13,775 bases of DNA from the NCBI GenBank assembly GCA_964449305.1, contig CAYUYM010000087.1:1-13775 (forward strand), given 5' to 3'. Made by a program: the position numbers and the translations under genes. Positions 8,413-13,775 of this stretch are shown here, one piece after another. The stretch comes from CAYUYM01 sp964449305 (GTDB lineage: Bacteria > Bacteroidota > Ignavibacteria > SZUA-365 > CAYQST01). The notes under the pieces were generated by a model. It searched no databases, was not told the DNA's origin, and saw nothing but the letters and a program-made list of their open reading frames with translations. The number at the start of each line of letters is the position of its first letter. Position 1 is the first letter of the stretch.

Positions 8413-9452
8413 TACGCCTTCGCTTCAAGCCGCGCTCGGCATTCTTGTACGGGACACTGGTCTTCGCCGCCTACCTCTTCCTGGCGTTGCTGCTCGTCTC
8501 CGTTTTCACCTCCAATTTCTACACCACGAACCTTCTCGATCCCGGCAATTTTCACCGGTATCGGATGACCCTGCTGGGCATCGCCATCATCTTCATTCCC
8601 GTGGGTATTTTCTTCTCGTACCTCATCGGGTATCTTCTGTCGCTGTCGGCGTCGAAGGCGGACAAGGCGGAGGAGGTGTTCAGCAGTTCGTCGCGTCTGG
8701 CAGAGGGGGACGGGCATCTGTTCTTCACATCAATGGACTCGGTGCCCGACACCATCGAGCGCATCAAGGAGACATTCGAGCAGATCCAGCAGTTTTCCGT
8801 CAACGCCTCGCATGAGTTGAGGACGCCACTCACCATCATCCGTGGGGAGATCGAGCTGGCCCTGCGCAGTCCCAAGACGACGGAGGATTACCAGCGGACA
8901 CTGACGAGCATCCTCGAGGAGGTGCATCGTTTGTCGCGTGTCCAGGATGATCTGCTTCTCATCGCCAAGACGCAGCTCGGGCAGATCTCGATCGAGAAGC
9001 AGGAGATCGCCCTGCACACGATGGTGGAGGAGATCGCCGACGAGGCCGATGTGTTCACTGCGCAGGCGGGCATCGATTTCATGAAGGGGGCGATCGAGCC
9101 TGCATGGATCATGGGGGATCCCCTGCGCATCCGGCGGGTGTTTCTGAACCTCATCGACAACGCCGTCAAGTACAACACGCCCCGTGGGTCGGTGATGCTC
9201 TCGATGCGGGTGGAGGAGGATTTCGCCCTGGTCTGCATCAGGGACACGGGCATTGGCATCCCCCCGGAGTCTCTGGTGAAGATCTTTGATCGGTTCTACC
9301 GTGTGCCATCCACGGCGGAGCATTTGCGGGATTCCACCGGCCTCGGGTTGTACATCGTGAAGTGGATCGTGGAATCCCATGGCGGAGAGGTGCTGGTGGA
9401 AAGCGCTCTGGGCAAGGGCAGCGAGTTCATCGTGAAACTGCCTCTGGCATGA
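8409..9452 (+). CDS. Membrane sensor histidine kinase with a minimal external loop
   Basis: A 347-residue kinase. Two TM segments (about 12-34 and 53-80) enclose only about 18 external residues (35-52), too few for a folded periplasmic sensor. A short linker without a convincing HAMP motif (about 81-125) leads to HisKA with H135 in ASHELRTPL. The HATPase has N251 in NLIDNAVKYN, DTGIGIP, FDRFYR and GLGLYIV. It probably autophosphorylates and passes phosphate to the regulator encoded upstream, with which it overlaps by ATGA; no Shine-Dalgarno is visible, so translation is probably coupled. The short loop is typical of intramembrane-sensing kinases, which detect signals in the membrane or through a membrane partner. 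Given the pilin gene 180 nt downstream, membrane-stored pilin is a possible ligand (inference by analogy with PilS). Confidence 0.94.
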
Positions 9453-9511
9453 GCAAGCGTGCTTCCGGCGGGGCACAGGATCGTGCGTTTTCCCCTGTTT
9501 ATCCTTTCAAT

Positions 9512-9541
9512 CTTGTAATTCCCCTGTAAGCCTCCTGTAAG
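9512..9541 (+). promoter_or_regulatory. Three direct repeats at 11-bp steps (OmpR/PhoB-type operator)
   Basis: Copies are CTTGTAAT (9512-9519), CCTGTAAG (9523-9530) and CCTGTAAG (9534-9541), each start exactly 11 bp after the last. The core is (T/C)TGTAA. Tandem heptamers at 11-bp pitch, one helical turn, are the known geometry for PhoB-family winged-helix dimers (pho box). The repeats lie 10 bp upstream of a -10-like element, as in pho promoters where the boxes replace the -35. An OmpR/PhoB-type regulator is encoded 1.1 kb upstream. Confidence 0.62.
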
Positions 9542-9551
9542 GTTGACTTCG

Positions 9552-9557
9552 TAGATT
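9552..9557 (+). promoter_or_regulatory. -10-like element of the activated pilin promoter
   Basis: TAGATT matches TATAAT at four of six bases and begins 11 bp after the last base of the third repeat, leaving a 10-bp gap. No good -35 lies 17 bp upstream (the bases there are part of the repeats), consistent with an activator-dependent promoter. An alternative TTGACT at 9543-9548 lacks a -10 at the right distance (AAATTC). Confidence 0.4.
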
Positions 9558-9632
9558 GCACGCAGAAATTCACTTGAAATCAACTGTCTGTCAGCAATCA
9601 TCGTTCAGCCACACTAATTCAGGAGATTTTTT

Positions 9633-10034
9633 ATGGGCACGCAACAATTACTCCTTATCGTCCTCGGCGTCATCATTGTCGGCATCGCCGTCGTGGTCGG
9701 TATTCAGATTTTCGGGTCACAGATGGATGTCGCGAACAAGGATGCGGTGTTGAATGACTGTCTCCGTCTCGCGGCCGATGCGCAGGGCTATTACAACAAG
9801 ACCGAGATGCAGGGCGGCGGTGGCAAGGCATTCGACGGCATCACCCTGGAGCTCATCGGCTGGAAGGATGAGAACGAGAACGGCACCTATGCCCTTTCGG
9901 GCGCATCCGGCGACGCACTCGTGATCACGGGCACCTCGAAGGATGGCACGAAGAGCCTCACCGTGACGCTCGACATGGCGCAGACCGATCCGAAAGACCA
10001 GGTTGTGCCTGACCTGACCGGCTGGGCTGAATAA
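9633..10034 (+). CDS. Small pilin-like protein lacking a typical prepilin leader
   Basis: A 133-residue protein. It begins MGTQQLLLIVLGVIIVGIAV, so a long hydrophobic helix (about 6-27) follows the start almost directly, as in a mature type IV pilin. A soluble domain follows with an amphipathic helix ending LRLAADAQGYYNK, a GGGG turn (about 61-64) and a beta-rich, Thr/Ser-rich C-terminus (YALSGASGDALVITGTSKDG). There is one Cys (C43), so no disulfide. The prepilin peptidase motif (K/R, G, [F/M]xxxE) is not visible: no basic leader exists, and Gln occupies residue 5, where mature pilins have Glu. The Shine-Dalgarno AGGAG (9621-9625) is strong. I recall similar MGTQQLLL proteins beside PilB/PilC in FCB-group genomes. 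Its position ahead of platform and ATPase genes makes it the likely major subunit (inference). Confidence 0.75.
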   Translation: MGTQQLLLIVLGVIIVGIAVVVGIQIFGSQMDVANKDAVLNDCLRLAADAQGYYNKTEMQGGGGKAFDGITLELIGWKDENENGTYALSGASGDALVITGTSKDGTKSLTVTLDMAQTDPKDQVVPDLTGWAE

Positions 10035-10046
10035 GTCTTTCCATCC

Positions 10047-10062
10047 GCTTCCTTCCGGAAGC
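10047..10062 (+). terminator. Small hairpin after the pilin-like gene
   Basis: GCTTCC and GGAAGC form a 6-bp stem with a 4-nt loop (TTCC), 12 nt after the stop codon. There is no T-run. It may protect or process the transcript 3' end rather than terminate it. Confidence 0.35.
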
Positions 10063-10070
10063 ACCACCAT

Positions 10071-10108
10071 AACGCGCGCCGCCACACCCGTCTGTGGCGG
10101 CGCACGTT
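10071..10108 (+). terminator. Strong inverted repeat between pilin and pilC
   Basis: An 11-bp perfect GC-rich stem (10076-10086 with 10093-10103) has a 6-nt loop and extends by four more pairs beyond one C-A mismatch (10071-10074 with 10105-10108). Only TT and then CATTAG follow, so it is not a textbook intrinsic terminator. It could act as an attenuator or mRNA-stability element, letting the pilin message exceed the assembly genes. Confidence 0.55.
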
Positions 10109-10129
10109 CATTAGCCGCACCACACCATC

Positions 10130-11584
10130 ATGGCTGAATTCCGATTCCAAGGCACGCTCGACACTGGCAAGATCCTGCAAGGGAACATCAGTGCTGCCAA
10201 CATCTCCGAGGCAAGGCGCAGGATCCAGGAGCTGATGCGGGGAAAGAACATCCGCATCAACAAGCTGGAGAAGCGCGTTGCGTACATCTACAAGGTCAGG
10301 AAGGGGACCGACGCCCCCATCGAGGGGGAGCAAAAGGCCTTCTCAAAACAGGATGTCATCAATGGTTTGAAGGGGCTTGGGTACGAGGTCATCTATGTCC
10401 GCAAGATGCTGTTCGCCGGTGGTGGCAAGCCCCCCATCGGTGATGTGATCACCTTCGTCCGCCTGAGTGCCGACCTGCTTCGCGAAAAACTCGCCTTCAA
10501 CGAGGTGCTCACACTTCTGACAAACGACATCGACAACAAGACCCTCCGAGAGGCGCTGAAGGACATCAACGCCGAGCTGCGGCAGGGCAAGGAATCGGAG
10601 CGCGTGTTCCAGAAATACGAGGGCATCCTCGGTCAGTTCACCGCGAGGATGCTGGGGTTGGCGTCGAAGTCCGGAGCCATGGCCGAGATGTACGATTCGA
10701 CGGCAAAATTTCTCGAGCGCCGGCTGGAGTTCAAGAAGAGCATGAAGAGCGCCATGCTCATGCCCGGCGTGACCCTGCTGGTGTTGTTTCTCTGCATCAT
10801 CTTCTACGTGGCGTATGTGTTTCCTCAAACGGCAAACATGTTCCTCAAGTACGGGATCGAGCTCCCCCCGATGACGGCAGCCACGCTGAAGTTCAGCGAC
10901 TGGCTCATTTCAAACATCTTCGTGATCATCGGCATCATCGGCGGAATGGTTGCCGGTGCCATACTGTTCGTCTCCAACCCGAAGGGGCGAATGTGGGTGG
11001 ACAAGGTGTCGATGCGTGTTCCGGTGATGGGCGCCATCATTCACAAGACGGCGATCGAAGTGTTCTGCCGTGTGTTTTACTCGCTCTACAGCGGATCGGG
11101 AGAGAACATCGACGTGATCAAGACAGCCGCGGAGGCGACCGGCAACAAGTACTTCGAACATCAGGTCAAGACCATCACCATCCCGATGATGCTTCAGCAG
11201 GGCAAGGGCCTGCATGAATCGCTGGAGGCCGCGGGGGTGTTCACGAAAACCGCATTGTCACGCTTTCATGCCGGGTCGGAAACGGGCATGGTTCGGGAGA
11301 CGGCCTTCCAGTTGGCGAACTACTATGAACGTGAGACGTCGTACAAGCTGAAGACCGTTGTCGACGTCGTGCAACTTTGGGTCTCATTGATTATAATGAT
11401 CGTGATGACGGCCGTCACCATTGTCTCGTCGGAGACCGCCGTTGTCAAGCCGAAAACCTCACCAGGAGCGGAGATGATCCAACCGTTCCTGTTGTTCGGA
11501 GCCGCCTCCTTCAGGTCTCTCATCGAGAAGTTGTCACCATGGTTCAACAAACGTCTGCAGCACCGAAAAACTACGACAAGGTAG
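10130..11584 (+). CDS. PilC/GspF-family inner-membrane platform protein
   Basis: A 484-residue protein. The N-terminus FRFQGTLDTGKILQGNISAA followed by SEARRRIQELM matches the start of PilC/GspF proteins. Two T2SF-type helical domains follow, about 110-232 and 300-432, the second with SLYSGSGENI, QQGKGLHESLEAAGVF and FHAGSETGMVRETAFQLANYY. TM segments are near 211-232, 262-283 and 415-435. The family anchors the assembly ATPase and moves pilin subunits from the membrane into the filament. At 484 residues it exceeds the usual ~400 because of a longer N-terminal part (about 45-100) and a tail after the last TM. ATG 10130 is the only good start; no Shine-Dalgarno is visible and a strong hairpin ends 21 nt upstream. 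The 3' end overlaps the ATPase gene by 46 nt. T4P and T2SS versions cannot be separated by sequence alone. Confidence 0.93.
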   Translation: MAEFRFQGTLDTGKILQGNISAANISEARRRIQELMRGKNIRINKLEKRVAYIYKVRKGTDAPIEGEQKAFSKQDVINGLKGLGYEVIYVRKMLFAGGGKPPIGDVITFVRLSADLLREKLAFNEVLTLLTNDIDNKTLREALKDINAELRQGKESERVFQKYEGILGQFTARMLGLASKSGAMAEMYDSTAKFLERRLEFKKSMKSAMLMPGVTLLVLFLCIIFYVAYVFPQTANMFLKYGIELPPMTAATLKFSDWLISNIFVIIGIIGGMVAGAILFVSNPKGRMWVDKVSMRVPVMGAIIHKTAIEVFCRVFYSLYSGSGENIDVIKTAAEATGNKYFEHQVKTITIPMMLQQGKGLHESLEAAGVFTKTALSRFHAGSETGMVRETAFQLANYYERETSYKLKTVVDVVQLWVSLIIMIVMTAVTIVSSETAVVKPKTSPGAEMIQPFLLFGAASFRSLIEKLSPWFNKRLQHRKTTTR

Positions 11585-13338
11585 GCCAGGCGCTCCTCAA
11601 CCTTGGCATCATCGACGAGCCCATGCTGATCCGGGCGATGGCGATCAAGGAGAAGGAAAATGTCAACCGCCAGCGCAGCATCGCGGAGATCCTCATCGAG
11701 GAGTTCCGGATCGATCATCACGCCGTCTATTCCACCGTTGCGCGGATCTATGCCTTCCGGACCTTCCCGCTCGACGAGGGCATCGGTGAACGGCAGCTTT
11801 CCTTCATCAAGCAGCTCATCGAGAAGCTGACGCCCGAGCAGAAGGCTTCGCTGCTCGAGGCCACGGCATTGCCGTTCCGTTTCGATCCGGCGACGCCGGA
11901 CAAGCTCATCATCATCGCTTCAAACCCGACGCATCGCAACATCCCCCGGATCGCCACCTATTTCCGTGCACTGAAATACGAGGTGTATTACACCGAGCTC
12001 CGGCATCTCCAGCCTGTCCTCGATTCCATCCTCCGCGCCGACAACGTGTTCCTCGAGAGCATCAAGGAGATCGAATCCGAGATGTCGGAAAGCGACTTCG
12101 AGGTGGGCGGCATCGACGAGGCGGCGCTCGACCAGGAGATCAACAAGAGCATGCTCGTGAACCTGTTCGAAGGCTGCCTGGTGGAGGCGGTGCGCACAGG
12201 GACGAGCGACGTCCACGTCTTTCCCTCATCCACGAGTTCCACGGATTTCCATTTTCGTGTGGACGGCAAGCTCCGTCTCTGGAACCGCCTCGAGGGGCCG
12301 CGCCCGGAGGCCATGATCGCGGTGATCAAGGATCGCAGCCGAAACATCGACCGGTTCGAGCGCGACGCCGCGCAGGACGGGTTCATCCAGCGGGTGATCG
12401 ACAACACGGTGATCCGCTTCCGCGTCTCAGTGCTGCCGATCTCGGGACTCGAATACACGATGAAGTATGAGAGCATCGTCATCCGAGTGCTGGACAGCCG
12501 CAAGGTGATCACGGATGTCAGCAAGATCGGCTTCCAGACCAAGGCGCTCGAGTGGTTCAGGGAGTCCATCTCCCGGCCGCAGGGCATGGTGATCCTGACG
12601 GGGCCCACGGGAAGCGGCAAGAGCACGACGCTGGTGGCGGCGCTCTATGCGGTGATCACGCCGCAGGTGAACGTGCTCACGGTGGAGGATCCGGTGGAGT
12701 ACGTCATCCATGGATCGCGGCAGATCAAGCTCGGGCCGAAGATCGGGTTCGAGGAGGCCATCCGCGCCATCCTGCGCCATGATCCCGACATCGTGATGGT
12801 GGGCGAGATGCGTGACAAGATCACGGCCGACATCGCCATCAAGCTGGCAAACACCGGGCATCTCACCTTCTCCACGCTGCACACGAACGATGCCCCGAGC
12901 GCGGTGACACGCCTGTTCAAGATGGGGATCGAGCCCTTCCTCATCGCCTACGCCATCAACCTCATCGTGGCCCAGCGCCTGCTGCGCAGGCTCTGCACCA
13001 AGTGCAAACGCCTGAACCCGAACCCTGATCCCAACGAGGCGCGGGCCATCGGCTTCACCGATGAGGAGATTCGGACGACACAGTTTTACGAGGCGGTCGG
13101 CTGCCCGTCCTGCACGGGCGGGTACAAGGGCCGCTCCGCCATCCACGAGGCCCTGTTCTTCTCTCACGCCATACGGCGCGCCATCTTTGAATCGGGTGAC
13201 GACATCAACGAGGACAAGATCAGGCAGATCGCCATCAGGGAGGGCATGCTCACACTGCGCGCCTCCGGCCGCGAACGCATCAAGGAAGGGGTGACCTCGA
13301 TCGCCGAGGTTGCCGCCACCACCACCACCGATGATTGA
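11539..13338 (+). CDS. PilB/GspE-family assembly ATPase
   Basis: A 599-residue cytoplasmic hexameric ATPase of the type II secretion/type IV pilus extension class. The N-terminal MshEN/GspE-N-like region starts with KVGQALLNLGIIDE (about 13-26). Further motifs are Walker A GPTGSGKST (355-363), Asp box TVEDPVEY (381-388), Walker B DPDIVMVGEMRD (415-426) and His box with H441 and H448 (TGHLTFSTLHTNDA). A tetracysteine zinc site (C486, C489, C522, C525) marks extension or secretion ATPases and is absent from PilT. ATG 11539 is chosen because GAGAAG (11525-11530) precedes it and the conserved N-terminal region begins 12 residues later. The frame is open upstream to 11377 but that part is unlike the family. 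The C-terminus ends in a short Thr/Asp tail coded by an ACC repeat. No PilT retraction ATPase is seen in the window. Confidence 0.95.
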   Translation: MVQQTSAAPKNYDKVGQALLNLGIIDEPMLIRAMAIKEKENVNRQRSIAEILIEEFRIDHHAVYSTVARIYAFRTFPLDEGIGERQLSFIKQLIEKLTPEQKASLLEATALPFRFDPATPDKLIIIASNPTHRNIPRIATYFRALKYEVYYTELRHLQPVLDSILRADNVFLESIKEIESEMSESDFEVGGIDEAALDQEINKSMLVNLFEGCLVEAVRTGTSDVHVFPSSTSSTDFHFRVDGKLRLWNRLEGPRPEAMIAVIKDRSRNIDRFERDAAQDGFIQRVIDNTVIRFRVSVLPISGLEYTMKYESIVIRVLDSRKVITDVSKIGFQTKALEWFRESISRPQGMVILTGPTGSGKSTTLVAALYAVITPQVNVLTVEDPVEYVIHGSRQIKLGPKIGFEEAIRAILRHDPDIVMVGEMRDKITADIAIKLANTGHLTFSTLHTNDAPSAVTRLFKMGIEPFLIAYAINLIVAQRLLRRLCTKCKRLNPNPDPNEARAIGFTDEEIRTTQFYEAVGCPSCTGGYKGRSAIHEALFFSHAIRRAIFESGDDINEDKIRQIAIREGMLTLRASGRERIKEGVTSIAEVAATTTTDD

Positions 13339-13402
13339 CCGATGAGAAGCACCCCGTGTCACGCGTCTACCATATCATGACCAGTGCTGAGGAGGAACTC
13401 TG
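13339..13402 (+). other. Short spacer before the second pilin-like gene
   Basis: The 64-nt gap contains a strong ribosome site, AGGAGG (13390-13395), 7 nt before ATG 13403. No promoter or terminator is evident, so the last gene is probably co-transcribed with pilC and pilB. Confidence 0.6.
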
Positions 13403-13775
13403 ATGGGCCTCAACCAGATGACGATGGCCATCCTCGCCTTCATCCTGCTCGGGCAGGTGTCGGTCACCCTGCGCCGTGCCGCACTGGACAGCCAGATGAC
13501 GATGACCGAGAACCGGACGGATCAGGCTGCGGTGATGATTGCACGCTCCCTGCTCGACGAGATCAACCGGAAGAAGTTCGATCAGGCCAATGTGGATATG
13601 CGTGTGGTCCGCCTCGAGAACCTGACGGCATCGGGAAGTCTTGGACCGGGGTGGTCGGAGAACTATCCGAACTTCAACGATGTGGACGACTACAACAACG
13701 CCCTGTTCAAGAGCCCCGATCGCGGCACCACCGGCGTCACCGGCACACTGGGTGTTCTGGAAAACACCGAGGGAT
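13403..13775 (+). CDS. Second pilin/pseudopilin-like protein (3' truncated)
   Basis: The frame is open to the window end (124 residues visible). It starts MGLNQMTMAILAFILLGQVS, with a hydrophobic segment at about 6-22 directly after the start. A helical stretch follows (AAVMIARSLLDEINRKKFDQ, about 41-60) resembling the alpha1-C region of minor pilins and pseudopilins, then a Gly/Asn/Asp-rich domain. As in the first pilin-like protein, residues 1-5 read M-G-x-[Q/N]-Q, with no basic leader and no Glu5. The Shine-Dalgarno is the strongest in the window. Its position directly after the assembly ATPase fits a minor subunit of the same filament. Function is inferred from topology and context; an unrelated membrane-anchored protein cannot be excluded. 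Confidence 0.6.
   Translation, partial: MGLNQMTMAILAFILLGQVSVTLRRAALDSQMTMTENRTDQAAVMIARSLLDEINRKKFDQANVDMRVVRLENLTASGSLGPGWSENYPNFNDVDDYNNALFKSPDRGTTGVTGTLGVLENTEG

Larger units (their letters stand above)
9453..9632 (+). other. Regulatory intergenic region upstream of the pilin-like gene
   Basis: This 180-nt region is clearly richer in A+T than the flanking genes. It contains three phased 8-bp repeats (9512-9541), a -10-like hexamer (9552-9557) and a ribosome site AGGAG (9621-9625) 7 nt before the pilin start. No ORF of note is seen. Confidence 0.7.

Noticed and set aside
9473..9491. Possible terminator after the sensor kinase (GCAC/GTGC stem then GTTTT)
   Set aside because: Only a 4-bp stem with a 6-nt loop and a four-T run; too weak to claim.
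9541..9560. Sigma54 promoter suggested by TTGCA at 9556-9560
   Set aside because: No GG lies at the required distance upstream for the -24 element, and no sigma54 activator is encoded nearby.
11377..11538. Upstream extension of the ATPase frame inside pilC
   Set aside because: The residues are Asp/Arg-rich and unlike any GspE N-terminus; the stretch codes for pilC TM3 and tail in another frame.
13343..13381. Twelve-codon ORF between the ATPase and the second pilin-like gene
   Set aside because: No ribosome site and no resemblance to anything; expected by chance.

Overview
This is a GC-rich, fully plus-strand, gene-dense bacterial window with two functional blocks joined by a two-component system. 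Coding density, ATGA stop/start overlaps and Shine-Dalgarno sites about 7 nt upstream of starts show a normal bacterial operon style. The source organism cannot be named with certainty. The pilin-like protein starting MGTQQLLL, with a later YY...GGGG...F pattern, resembles a family I recall from the FCB lineage (Ignavibacteriota, Kapabacteria/Chlorobiota, other Bacteroidota relatives). One promoter candidate (TTG, 20 nt, TAGTTTCG) fits the Bacteroidota -33/-7 style. Both are weak, memory-based arguments.

Region 1 (1-7506) is a chemosensory operon: C-terminus of a CheR methyltransferase with TPRs, CheW with an N-terminal extension, a membrane MCP with a 4-helix-type sensor and two HAMP units, a CheA-receiver hybrid kinase, CheB, and a receiver-histidine kinase. 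No CheY, CheC, CheD or flagellar gene is seen. Gene content (CheR-TPR, extended CheW, CheA-REC, CheB, then a receiver-headed output protein) resembles the Wsp / alternative-cellular-function class. Here the last gene is a REC-HisKA-HATPase protein in the place where WspR, a receiver-GGDEF diguanylate cyclase, sits in Pseudomonas.

Region 2 (7507-9452) is a 231-nt intergenic region followed by an OmpR/PhoB-type response regulator and, overlapping it by 4 nt, a two-TM sensor kinase with a very short external loop.

Region 3 (9453-13775) starts with a 180-nt AT-richer intergenic region holding three heptamer-like repeats at exact 11-bp steps, 10 bp upstream of a -10-like hexamer. This is the arrangement bound by PhoB/OmpR-type regulators. 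It precedes a small pilin-like gene, then two hairpins, a PilC/GspF platform protein, a PilB/GspE ATPase (overlapping pilC by 46 nt) and the start of a second pilin-like gene that runs off the window.

Working model (inference): the Wsp-like pathway feeds a phosphorelay kinase; the adjacent OmpR-type system controls the pilin promoter; the assembly platform and ATPase build a type IV pilus-like filament. Both filament subunit candidates begin MGxxQ directly before the hydrophobic helix, without a recognisable prepilin leader or Glu5, which makes the filament system itself the most unusual part of the window.
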